Source of the DNA: Candidatus Brocadiia bacterium
GTDB lineage: Bacteria; Planctomycetota; MHYJ01; WSZJ01
Direction: 5' to 3'
DNA: 13,473 nucleotides
Assembly: GCA_013360825.1 (NCBI GenBank)
Contig: JABWAY010000084.1
Coordinates: forward strand, 1-13,473
Positions 1-5,595 of this stretch are shown in pieces. Within the stretch, counting starts at the first letter, position 1, and each line of letters starts with the position of its first letter. Below the pieces are notes generated by a model. That model saw only the letters and a program-made list of their open reading frames with translations, was not told the DNA's origin and did no database searches. Position numbers and translations under genes: made by a program.

Positions 1-622
1 GCCGTCCGCCGTGCGCCGCGGCGCCGCCGGACGGGGGTGCCCCCTCCGCCCGCATCCGGAGCAGCGTCTTCTCCAGCCCCGCGGGAACGACCTCCTCCGC
101 GCCGCACCGTCCCAGCTCGCTCTCGAGCATCGCCAGCAGCCCGGCCATCGCCGCACCGGACAGCATCGTCCGCAGGCGCGACAGCCCCGCGTTCAGCCGG
201 CTTGCGACCGTCCCGGCGGGGATCTGCATCGCGTGCGCCGTCTCTTCCTTCGTCAGCCCGTGGAAGTAGTGCAGCTCCACCGCCAGCCGCTGCTCCTGCG
301 GCAGCTCCGCCACCTTCGACCGCAGTTCCACCCGCGCCGCCGCATCCACCGGGCTCATCGCCGCCTCCTCTCGCCTCGCCGCACGCTCATGCTTCTCCCT
401 CCGCCCCCCGCGACGCCGCTGGTCCAGCGCCGCGTTGACGGCCGCCCGCGCCACGAACGACTTCATCGACCCCACCTGGTCGAGCACCCCGGGGTCGCGG
501 AGGAGTTTGAGATAGAGATCCTGGACGGCGTCTTCCGCCGAGGCGTCGTCCCGCAGGACGCTGCGCGCGACGCGGAAGGCGAGGGCGTGATAGTCACGGA
601 CGAGGTCGTCGTAACGCGGCAT
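1..622 (-). CDS. ECF-type RNA polymerase sigma factor (3' end beyond window)
   Basis: Sigma-70 family, extracytoplasmic-function type: it would direct core RNA polymerase to a specific promoter set in the cytoplasm. Reading the minus strand from the ATG at 622 gives 207 residues before the window edge. Region 2 is at about residues 5-72 (YHALAFRVARSVL, then the acidic AEDAVQDLYLKLL) and region 4 at about 100-153 (LPQEQRLAVELHYFHGLTKEE, then the helix-turn-helix IPAGTVASRLNAGLSRLR). The frame stays open past region 4 with a mildly hydrophobic stretch (GAAMAGLLAMLESEL, residues 157-170) and a Gly/Ala-rich segment, so the protein carries a C-terminal extension of unknown length. The start is supported by a GAGGA Shine-Dalgarno 8 nt upstream and a TATGAT -10 box further up. 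No anti-sigma gene is visible on this side. The family call is firm; the regulon is unknown. Confidence 0.9.
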   Translation of the reverse strand, partial: MPRYDDLVRDYHALAFRVARSVLRDDASAEDAVQDLYLKLLRDPGVLDQVGSMKSFVARAAVNAALDQRRRGGRREKHERAARREEAAMSPVDAAARVELRSKVAELPQEQRLAVELHYFHGLTKEETAHAMQIPAGTVASRLNAGLSRLRTMLSGAAMAGLLAMLESELGRCGAEEVVPAGLEKTLLRMRAEGAPPSGGAAAHGGR

Positions 623-665
623 GTTCGGGTTCCTCACGGGGTCCGATCATAGGACGACGGCGGGG
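602..665 (-). repeat. Leader repeat copy A (sigma factor 5' region)
   Basis: This 64-bp stretch matches 3226-3289 at 57 of 64 positions without gaps. In the minus orientation it covers the -10 box, the ribosome-binding site, the ATG and the first seven codons of the sigma factor gene. Outside it, towards 700, the two copies keep a looser likeness (G-rich run, then a hairpin with an A-run in its loop). Copy A is the functional-looking one. Confidence 0.8.
646..651 (-). promoter_or_regulatory. -10 box (TATGAT) of the sigma factor gene
   Basis: On the minus strand TATGAT matches the TATAAT consensus at 5 of 6 positions and lies 23 nt upstream of the ATG at 622, leaving room for a short leader with the GAGGA ribosome site. 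No clear -35 hexamer is seen 17 bp further up, where the sequence is G/C-rich. In the second copy of this leader (3226-3289) the same position reads CGGGAT. Confidence 0.4.
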
Positions 666-678
666 GGCGGGGGTGGTC

Positions 679-711
679 GGTCCCGCAGAAAAAAAGTCCG
701 GAGGTGGGACC
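679..711. other. Inverted repeat with an A-run in the loop, between divergent genes
   Basis: GGTCCCGC at 679-686 pairs with GTGGGACC at 704-711 (seven Watson-Crick pairs and one G-T). The 17-nt loop holds seven consecutive A. It lies upstream of both the minus-strand sigma gene and the plus-strand gene at 830. It is not followed by a T-run on either strand, so it is not a standard intrinsic terminator. A similar hairpin lies beside the other repeat copy at 3294-3319. Function unknown. Confidence 0.4.
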
Positions 712-768
712 TCCCCCCGACGGCCCGGAATTCGGCCCCTTCCAGCCCCGCCTGTCCGCCGCCCGGGA

Positions 769-774
769 TACACT
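769..774 (+). promoter_or_regulatory. Possible -10 box (TACACT) for the gene at 830
   Basis: TACACT fits the TAnnnT pattern and lies 55 nt upstream of the ATG at 830, in an otherwise GC-rich stretch. No matching -35 box is visible. Weak evidence from sequence pattern only. Confidence 0.25.
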
Positions 775-829
775 CCGGTCCCGCCGACGGAATTTCCTTC
801 AGCGAATCCACCGAATCCGGAGGTCAGCA

Positions 830-1573
830 ATGAGATCCGCCTTCCTGGCATGGTGCCTCCTCCCCGCGGTCCTCTGGGCCGGCGGCAATGAAATCGTCAT
901 CGACAAGGACGGCAGGTGCTTCCTCGACAAGGTCGAGAAGACGCCGGAAGCGCTGGCGAAACACTTCAAGTCCCACCCGGAAGACCTGGGGTCCGCGGGC
1001 GACATGAAACTGCTCGCCATCACCTGCGACGGCGCCGCGCCGGTCCGGGCGATCCTGGATGTCCTGGTCCACGGCGCCTCCGCCGAGATCAGCGCGTTCG
1101 ATGTCACGATCGACGGCAAGACCGTGCCGGTGCGCCTTCCCGTGGACATGGGAATCGAGCTCAGGGACGAAGAGGACGAGGAGAACGCCGAACCGGAGAT
1201 TCCCCCCACCGTCCTCAGTCTCTGCAGTTCGGAGGACCACCAGGGGCATCCCGGGTTCAGCGAAGGCGAAGGAAACGGTTCCTGGGACAAGTGGAAGGAA
1301 CACGTCGCCCCCCTGAAAGCCCGGGAGACTGCAACGTCGGTCAGAGGCTGGATCGAAAGGGATCCGGCGAAGGGGATCGATCTCAGCGGAAAAGACGCAG
1401 CCGTTGAGCTCGCGCGGAACGCCGTCGCAGCCGTGGTCAGGGCCGGGACCAGGAAACCTGGAATCGTCATTGTCCGCTGCGATCCCGACGTGGCGGCCGG
1501 GACATGGCACAAGGTCATCGCGGCGCTGCAGACGGCGGGGGCCGGGGCGATTCAGTACACCCCGATTCCGTAA
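830..1573 (+). CDS. Exported protein with two ExbD/TolR-like modules
   Basis: A 247-residue protein with a Sec signal peptide (MRSAFLAWCLLPAVLWAGG) and no other membrane segment, so probably periplasmic. Two parts resemble the periplasmic fold of ExbD/TolR. Residues 20-95 go from EIVIDKDGRCFLD to LLAITCDGAAPVRAILDVL and ISAFDVTIDG. Residues 185-247 contain GIVIVRCDPDVAAGTWHKVIAALQTAGAGAIQYTPIP. The two share the pattern I-x(1,2)-CD followed by a helix and an Ile-rich strand. An acidic linker (about residues 112-126) and a polar stretch separate them. True ExbD proteins have an N-terminal transmembrane anchor and work with ExbB; neither is seen here, so a transport role is not supported. The ATG at 830 is chosen because GGAGGT lies 5 nt upstream and the signal peptide starts there; the frame is open further upstream but that part looks non-coding. 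The ExbD likeness is by eye and tentative. Confidence 0.75.
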   Translation: MRSAFLAWCLLPAVLWAGGNEIVIDKDGRCFLDKVEKTPEALAKHFKSHPEDLGSAGDMKLLAITCDGAAPVRAILDVLVHGASAEISAFDVTIDGKTVPVRLPVDMGIELRDEEDEENAEPEIPPTVLSLCSSEDHQGHPGFSEGEGNGSWDKWKEHVAPLKARETATSVRGWIERDPAKGIDLSGKDAAVELARNAVAAVVRAGTRKPGIVIVRCDPDVAAGTWHKVIAALQTAGAGAIQYTPIP

Positions 1574-1595
1574 CGGCGATCCTGTCGTGGACACC

Positions 1596-1630
1596 CTCCG
1601 AATCCGGGCCCACGCAGCAAGGATCCGGAG
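1596..1630. terminator. Hairpin after the ExbD-like gene, possible terminator
   Basis: CTCCGAATCC (1596-1605) and GGATCCGGAG (1621-1630) pair at 9 of 10 positions around a 15-nt loop, starting 22 nt after the stop codon at 1573. There is no T-run after it, so if it ends transcription it would be a non-canonical or factor-assisted terminator. It may also only mark the boundary before the next promoter. Confidence 0.35.
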
Positions 1631-1673
1631 CGACAGCCCCCATAAGGATCGAAGGGCACTCCGCCCTCCCCCG

Positions 1674-1679
1674 TAGAAT
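1674..1679 (+). promoter_or_regulatory. -10 box (TAGAAT) placed for a leaderless transcript
   Basis: TAGAAT ends 6 nt before the ATG at 1686, so transcription would start at or next to the A of the start codon. No Shine-Dalgarno sequence precedes the ATG, which fits leaderless translation. The TAG inside this box is also an in-frame stop, so the coding frame cannot extend further upstream. No convincing -35 element is seen. Confidence 0.45.
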
Positions 1680-1685
1680 CCCCGC

Positions 1686-3221
1686 ATGATCGACGCCGAG
1701 GCCGCCTACCTGTTCCGGCACGCCCTCGTCCGGGAGGCGGCGTATCAGCTCCAGCTTCCCGGCGCGAGGGCACGGCTGCATGCGATGGCGCTTGCCGCGG
1801 TAGAGCGGCTGTTCGGGGGGCGCGCCCCGGACGCGGCGCTCCTGACGGCCAGGAGTGCGCCCGCATTCCGTCCGCACGGGACCGACGCCTTCGCGATGGA
1901 ACTCGCGGAGCACGCCCGGATCGGCTCGGCACGATCCGGGAGCGCCTCCGGGACCGAACTGCTGTACCTGCGCCGGGCCGCGCGGAACGCGGAGCGCACG
2001 TACCAGCACGCGGCGGCGGAGCGCCTCTGGGTGCGGTACGCGGCGCGTGCGACGGGAGCGGAAAAGGGGGCGGCGTGGAGGGAGGCGGCTGAAGCCACGC
2101 GACTGACCGGGGAGTTCCTCCGCGGCGAGATGCACTGCCGAAAGGCAATTGCCCTGCATCGGCGGGCCGGACACCGCGCGCTGGAAGGACTGGCCCACGC
2201 CGCCTTCGGCGCCCTGGCCCGCTCATCGGGGGACCGGAAACAGGCCTGGGCGGGGTACAGGCGCGCGCTCGGCATCCTGCTCAAGGGGAGAGACCTCGGC
2301 GCCGCGGGCGGCGTGCTCGGCGGGATCGCGACGCTCCAGCGGGAGGAAGGCCGGGTCAGGGAGTCCGCAGCAACGCTGAAACGCGCTCTCGACCTGGTCC
2401 GCGCGGCCGGTGACCGGGTCGCCGAACGCCGGCTGCGCGGAAATCAGGCCAACCTCGAGCAGTTCGTCGGAAAGATGCGCGAGGCGGAGCGGGGATACCG
2501 GCAGGCGCTGGCTCTCGCGAGGGCGTCAGGGGATCGGCGACTCCAGGGAGCCCTCCTCCTCAACCTGGCAGCGCTTCTGTCCGACACCGGCCGCCTCGCG
2601 GCCGCGGGACGGCACTACGAGCGCGCACTGGCTCTCAGCCGGGAAACCGGCGACCGCGCGGCGGAGGGGGTCACTCTCATGAATCTCGCCAATCTCCACG
2701 CGCAGTCGGGTCGGCACCGGTCGGCGCAGTCGTGCTACAGCCAGGCTCTGGCGCTCCAGGAGGAGCGGGGAGACCGACGCAACGCGGGCATCACGCTTTC
2801 CAATCTGGCGCTCTCGCTTTCCGAAAGCGGGAAGCTCGCCGAGGCCGAACGGAGGATTGCGCAGGCCCTGGCCATTCACCGCGAGACCTCCAATCCGCGG
2901 TCCGAGGGGATCGCGCTGGGTTACCTGGCCGGTTTCCAGATGCACCAGGGCCGGCGCGTCGAAGCGGAGGGGACGTATCGGCGGGCGATTGCGCTCCATC
3001 GCAAGGTCGGCAATCGGGGGTTCGAGGGGACTCACCGGTGCGGGCTGGCTCGAGTCCTTCTTTCCCGAGGGCGAGTCGGCGCGGCGCGGTCGGAATGGCG
3101 CCGGGGTGCGGCGCTGCTCCGCGAGGTCGGGGACACGATCGATCTGGCCCGGCAGCGGCGCGCGATGAGGAGGGCCTGCCGTGAAGCGGGATTGGGGGGT
3201 CGGGATCGTGGGTGGGTCTGA
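1686..3221 (+). CDS. Tetratricopeptide-repeat protein with ATPase-TPR-type N-terminus
   Basis: A 511-residue cytoplasmic protein without signal peptide or membrane segment. The N-terminus (AYLFRHALVREAAYQLQLPGARARLH, about residues 7-32) resembles the stretch that follows the AAA/NB-type ATPase domain in large bacterial kinase-ATPase-TPR and cyclase-ATPase-TPR proteins. No P-loop or kinase domain is present, and an in-frame TAG 12 nt upstream of the ATG rules out a longer form. From about residue 162 to 481 there are eight units of exactly 40 residues with a GDR-type turn and the pattern NLAxLxxxxGRxxxAxxxYxxALAL. This longer-than-34-residue TPR type usually forms a protein-binding solenoid. 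The likely role is as a scaffold or partner of a signalling protein, but no partner gene is adjacent. It may be a shortened descendant of a larger signalling protein. The C-terminus ends in Arg/Gly-rich sequence close to the leader-repeat copy at 3226. Confidence 0.8.
   Translation: MIDAEAAYLFRHALVREAAYQLQLPGARARLHAMALAAVERLFGGRAPDAALLTARSAPAFRPHGTDAFAMELAEHARIGSARSGSASGTELLYLRRAARNAERTYQHAAAERLWVRYAARATGAEKGAAWREAAEATRLTGEFLRGEMHCRKAIALHRRAGHRALEGLAHAAFGALARSSGDRKQAWAGYRRALGILLKGRDLGAAGGVLGGIATLQREEGRVRESAATLKRALDLVRAAGDRVAERRLRGNQANLEQFVGKMREAERGYRQALALARASGDRRLQGALLLNLAALLSDTGRLAAAGRHYERALALSRETGDRAAEGVTLMNLANLHAQSGRHRSAQSCYSQALALQEERGDRRNAGITLSNLALSLSESGKLAEAERRIAQALAIHRETSNPRSEGIALGYLAGFQMHQGRRVEAEGTYRRAIALHRKVGNRGFEGTHRCGLARVLLSRGRVGAARSEWRRGAALLREVGDTIDLARQRRAMRRACREAGLGGRDRGWV
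2169..3128 (+). repeat. Eight tandem 120-bp (40-residue) TPR units
   Basis: The phase marker G(D/N/H)R or its variants falls at residues 161-164, 201-203, 241-244, 281-284, 321-324, 361-364, 401-403 and 441-444, that is every 40 residues without slips. Units 3 to 6 are the most alike; the first and the last are more diverged. The exact spacing suggests expansion by unit duplication. Confidence 0.75.
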
Positions 3222-3225
3222 AGCG

Positions 3226-3289
3226 GAGGTCGTCGCAACGGGGCCTCTTCGGGTTCCTCACGGGGTCCGATCCCGGGACGACGGCGGGG
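3226..3289 (-). repeat. Leader repeat copy B: decayed sigma-factor 5' region
   Basis: It aligns with 602-665 without gaps, 57 of 64 bases identical. On the minus strand the ATG of copy A is AGG here and TATGAT is CGGGAT, while the stretch with the GTGAGGA ribosome site is unchanged. Codons after the lost start (CGT, then GACGACCTC) remain recognisable. The likeness stops about 5 bp from the TPR gene's stop codon, and the TPR coding sequence shows no match to the sigma factor. It looks like the remnant of a second sigma-factor gene start, or a dispersed leader repeat. Confidence 0.75.
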
Positions 3290-3293
3290 TCGG

Positions 3294-3319
3294 GGTGACC
3301 GGAAAAAGAACCGGGCACC
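3294..3319. other. Hairpin with an A-rich loop beside repeat copy B
   Basis: GGTGACCGG (3294-3302) and CCGGGCACC (3311-3319) pair at 8 of 9 positions around the loop AAAAAGAA. It lies 72 nt after the TPR gene's stop codon. There is no T-run after it on the plus strand. It could mark the end of the TPR transcript or belong to the repeated leader unit, because copy A also has a hairpin with an A-run in its loop at a similar distance. Confidence 0.4.
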
Positions 3320-3482
3320 TGTATGGGTATGGACGCAGGATTCTCCCTGCCGTCCAATGGGGGGTGTCCCGGGGCCGGAGGACAGGGGTCGGCGTCCTTT
3401 AACAGCAGCGCCGGTGAGAGCCGGTTTTCCGCCATCCCGCAGCACGCAGCCGACACCCGCCGTCCTGGAGTAACTCCCTGCC

Positions 3483-5441
3483 ATGCGCGTCTTCCCGATC
3501 CTGCTCACAGTCCTCCTGGCCGTCCCGGCGTCCGCCGAAGAGCGTGCCGCCGCTCCCGGCGATGTGCGGGAGTTTCTCCCGCAGGTCGAGAAGGGACACT
3601 GGTGGGTCGCCTCGGAGCATCGGGAGGGGACGCCGTCCTCCGAGGCACTCCTGTTCTTCGTCGTCACGGAGGTCGCGCCTGCCCGGGCTTCGATCCTGCT
3701 CACCGCGGCGTCGGGGTACTCGCTCATCCTGACCGTGAACCGGGAGACCTGGGCGCTGGAGCAGATCGTGCCCGCCTGCACGACCTGGGACGCGGACGAG
3801 GGGCGATTCCGGGTGGCCGCGGATACCCCCCACCTCGTGCGCCTGGAGCGTCCCGGACTGGTGGAATTCCAGGAGTATCCCGCGCTCGACCTGGTCTGGC
3901 ATGCGTTTCCCGCCGAGGGCGCGGATTCGCTCGTCCTGCTGACGGAATCCGCCGGCGCGAGGACGGCGACGGAGACCCGGCCGCTCACCGGAACCACGAC
4001 CCTCGACGCGTCCGGCCGGCTCGTCGTGGCGCGGGCGACCTCCGACGGCGCGGAGTTCCGGCAGGTGTGGGAGAAAGGACTCCCCTTCCCCAGAACCGCG
4101 TCCTGGAAAGGCGGCCCGGGGCGCGGCGCCGCGACCGTGACCCTGCTCCGATACGGCCACTCCGCGAAGGATCTCCTGGCGGCCGGCGCGGGGAGTTCCA
4201 CGCTGCACCTCCTGAGCTCGACCTCGACGACGCTCCCCTGCTACCGCGTGGAGCACCGCAACCTCGTCGCGGAGGACGCGATGCGCCGGGCGTCGGAAGT
4301 CCTCGCGCCGGGGACCGTGCCCGAGGCGGTCGCGATCGAGGGAACGTCCTGGTGGCGCCCGGGGGACGTCCTGCGCGTCCAGTGGGACATCCGGGCACTG
4401 CCGGCGACAAAGGACAGCCCGGCTGCACCGCCGGCCGACCGGAAGAAGATCCCCCCCTCCGGCGAGTTCCTCATCGAGTGCGCCGGCACCTGGCAGGTCG
4501 CGGGCGAGGATTGCGTCGCGCTCCTCGCGTGGGGGCGGGATGTCGCCTCCTGGGCCTGGGAGGTGGCGAGACCCTTCCAGCACGTCGATGCCGACGAAGG
4601 ACTCGCCCGGCTGCTGACCCTCGCGAACCTGGAGGAGTTCTCGAATCCCGAGTACTGGAATCTCAAGACAAACCGCTGGGACCGCCCGGCGTTTCTCAGG
4701 GCGATGCGCCGAAAGGCCGCGCCGGTCCGCGACCGCCGCCCGACCCGGTGGCTCCTCCTGGTCAGGCGCGACGACCTCACCCTCAGCGCCCTCTTCAACT
4801 TCACCCTGGACCCCCAGCGGCAGATCCAGGACTTCACGCAGCTCGCCGCCGGACTCCCCGCCGGCCCCGTCGGCCTCCGGCAGGCACAGCCCCTCCTCCG
4901 CCCGCAGGACTGGCTCCTCTCCCGCGCCCTGACCGGGATCCGGTCGGTGGACACGGGAAGCGTCCTGTCGCTGTCGCAGGCGGAGAAGCAGTTCCGGTTC
5001 GAGCTCCTGAAGGGCGAGCCGTGCGGGACGAAGGGGATCCGCAACGTCGAGTTCTGCCGGCTGTTTTCGGCGCTGATCGAGCGGAAGACGGACAAGCGCG
5101 AGGCGCTGCTGTCGCTGGAACGCGAGGACGTGATCAAGCTCGAGAACGGCGATGAGGCTGTGGACCTTCGCGAGGAGCTGCGCCTGCTTGAGAAGAAGGG
5201 TGCGCGCCGGTCGGTTCATGTGCTTCGGGCGACGGAGGGGCCGGGGCGGCGGATCTACCAGGGGTACGATCTGGTCTTTCCCTGGTGGAAGGAGACGTTT
5301 GTCTTTGATGATGTCGAGGGTTACGTCGCGCACCTGCGCCTGGTGGGTCCGTCAGACCGGCCTCCCCCGAAGCCTGGAAAGCCGGAGAAAGAGAAACCGC
5401 TGTTCGTGGACAGGCCGACGCCGTCGACGCGGAGCCGCTGA
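3483..5441 (+). CDS. Large exported protein of unknown function
   Basis: A 652-residue protein that I cannot assign to a family. The first 18 residues (MRVFPILLTVLLAVPASA, cleavage expected before EE) form a clear Sec signal peptide. There is no lipobox and no later membrane segment, so it is probably periplasmic or released. The body is rich in Trp and Arg, with beta-type stretches such as GHWWVASEHREG (38-49), TSWWRPGDVLRVQWDIRALP (288-307) and ALFNFTLDPQRQIQDF (436-451). A charged helical part follows at about 525-575. The tail (about 626-652) is Pro/Lys-rich and likely unstructured. Cysteines are few, and no enzyme motif is apparent. The start is supported by TGGAG about 12 nt upstream together with the signal peptide. 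Upstream are the sigma-leader copy and a hairpin, so it probably has its own promoter. The coding call is firm and the function open. Confidence 0.75.
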   Translation: MRVFPILLTVLLAVPASAEERAAAPGDVREFLPQVEKGHWWVASEHREGTPSSEALLFFVVTEVAPARASILLTAASGYSLILTVNRETWALEQIVPACTTWDADEGRFRVAADTPHLVRLERPGLVEFQEYPALDLVWHAFPAEGADSLVLLTESAGARTATETRPLTGTTTLDASGRLVVARATSDGAEFRQVWEKGLPFPRTASWKGGPGRGAATVTLLRYGHSAKDLLAAGAGSSTLHLLSSTSTTLPCYRVEHRNLVAEDAMRRASEVLAPGTVPEAVAIEGTSWWRPGDVLRVQWDIRALPATKDSPAAPPADRKKIPPSGEFLIECAGTWQVAGEDCVALLAWGRDVASWAWEVARPFQHVDADEGLARLLTLANLEEFSNPEYWNLKTNRWDRPAFLRAMRRKAAPVRDRRPTRWLLLVRRDDLTLSALFNFTLDPQRQIQDFTQLAAGLPAGPVGLRQAQPLLRPQDWLLSRALTGIRSVDTGSVLSLSQAEKQFRFELLKGEPCGTKGIRNVEFCRLFSALIERKTDKREALLSLEREDVIKLENGDEAVDLREELRLLEKKGARRSVHVLRATEGPGRRIYQGYDLVFPWWKETFVFDDVEGYVAHLRLVGPSDRPPPKPGKPEKEKPLFVDRPTPSTRSR

Positions 5442-5550
5442 GCTGGGGGGCTCGTCGCGCACGTTCGGAGCGTCCGCAGGGGTCGGCGGAGTCGATTCAC
5501 CCGCCTGGCGGGCGGTCTGACCTGCCCCGAGGGGTTGAGGAGGAGCCGCC

Positions 5551-5565
5551 GGCAATCTACTTGCC
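5551..5565. promoter_or_regulatory. Inverted repeat GGCAA-N5-TTGCC overlapping the -35 box
   Basis: Perfect 5-bp arms with a 5-bp spacer; the right arm overlaps the TTGCCA -35 element of the regulator promoter. A repressor bound here would block RNA polymerase, so it is a candidate operator for the ArsR-type regulator encoded just downstream. The arms are short, so chance occurrence is possible. Confidence 0.35.
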
Positions 5566-5589
5566 ATAATGCGCAATCGTGAATAGTCT
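5561..5589 (+). promoter_or_regulatory. Promoter TTGCCA-N17-TAGTCT of the regulator-ahcY operon
   Basis: TTGCCA (5561-5566) matches the TTGACA consensus at 5 of 6 positions; 17 bp later TAGTCT (5584-5589) is an acceptable -10 box. It ends 6 nt before the GTG at 5596, so the transcript should start at or next to the start codon and be leaderless. The -10 box lies inside the short palindrome ATAG-T-CTAT (5583-5591). This is the clearest promoter in the window and the stretch is AT-rich compared with its surroundings. Confidence 0.55.
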
Positions 5590-5591
5590 AT
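5583..5591. promoter_or_regulatory. Palindrome ATAGTCTAT over the -10 box
   Basis: ATAG and CTAT are exact inverted arms around a central T and cover the TAGTCT -10 element. This is a possible half of an operator for autoregulation by the downstream ArsR-type protein. With 4-bp arms it is suggestive only. Confidence 0.25.
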
Positions 5592-5595
5592 CCGG

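Noticed and set aside
11..652. Plus-strand open frame opposite the sigma factor
   Set aside because: The translation is Arg/Pro/His-rich with no family likeness, and the minus strand carries clear sigma regions 2 and 4 over the same bases.
704..829. Longer start for the ExbD-like protein
   Set aside because: The added 42 residues are Arg/Pro-rich, would bury the signal peptide inside the chain, and have no ribosome site, whereas GGAGGT precedes the ATG at 830.
3412..3428. CCGG-N6-CCGG-TTTT as an intrinsic terminator upstream of the gene at 3483
   Set aside because: The stem is only 4 bp and lies 55 nt upstream of a start codon on the same strand; too weak to call.
3399..5333. Minus-strand open frame (644 codons) opposite the 652-residue protein
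   Set aside because: The plus-strand frame has a signal peptide, a ribosome site and normal amino-acid balance; the minus frame is rich in Arg, Glu and Pro without structure. Because the plus-strand gene has no family match, this is the least certain of the shadow decisions.
5507..5545. GC-rich inverted stretches (CCCGCC/GGCGGG, CCCC/GGGG) as a terminator after the 652-residue protein
   Set aside because: The loops would be 1-2 nt and there is no T-run; chance pairings are common at this GC content.
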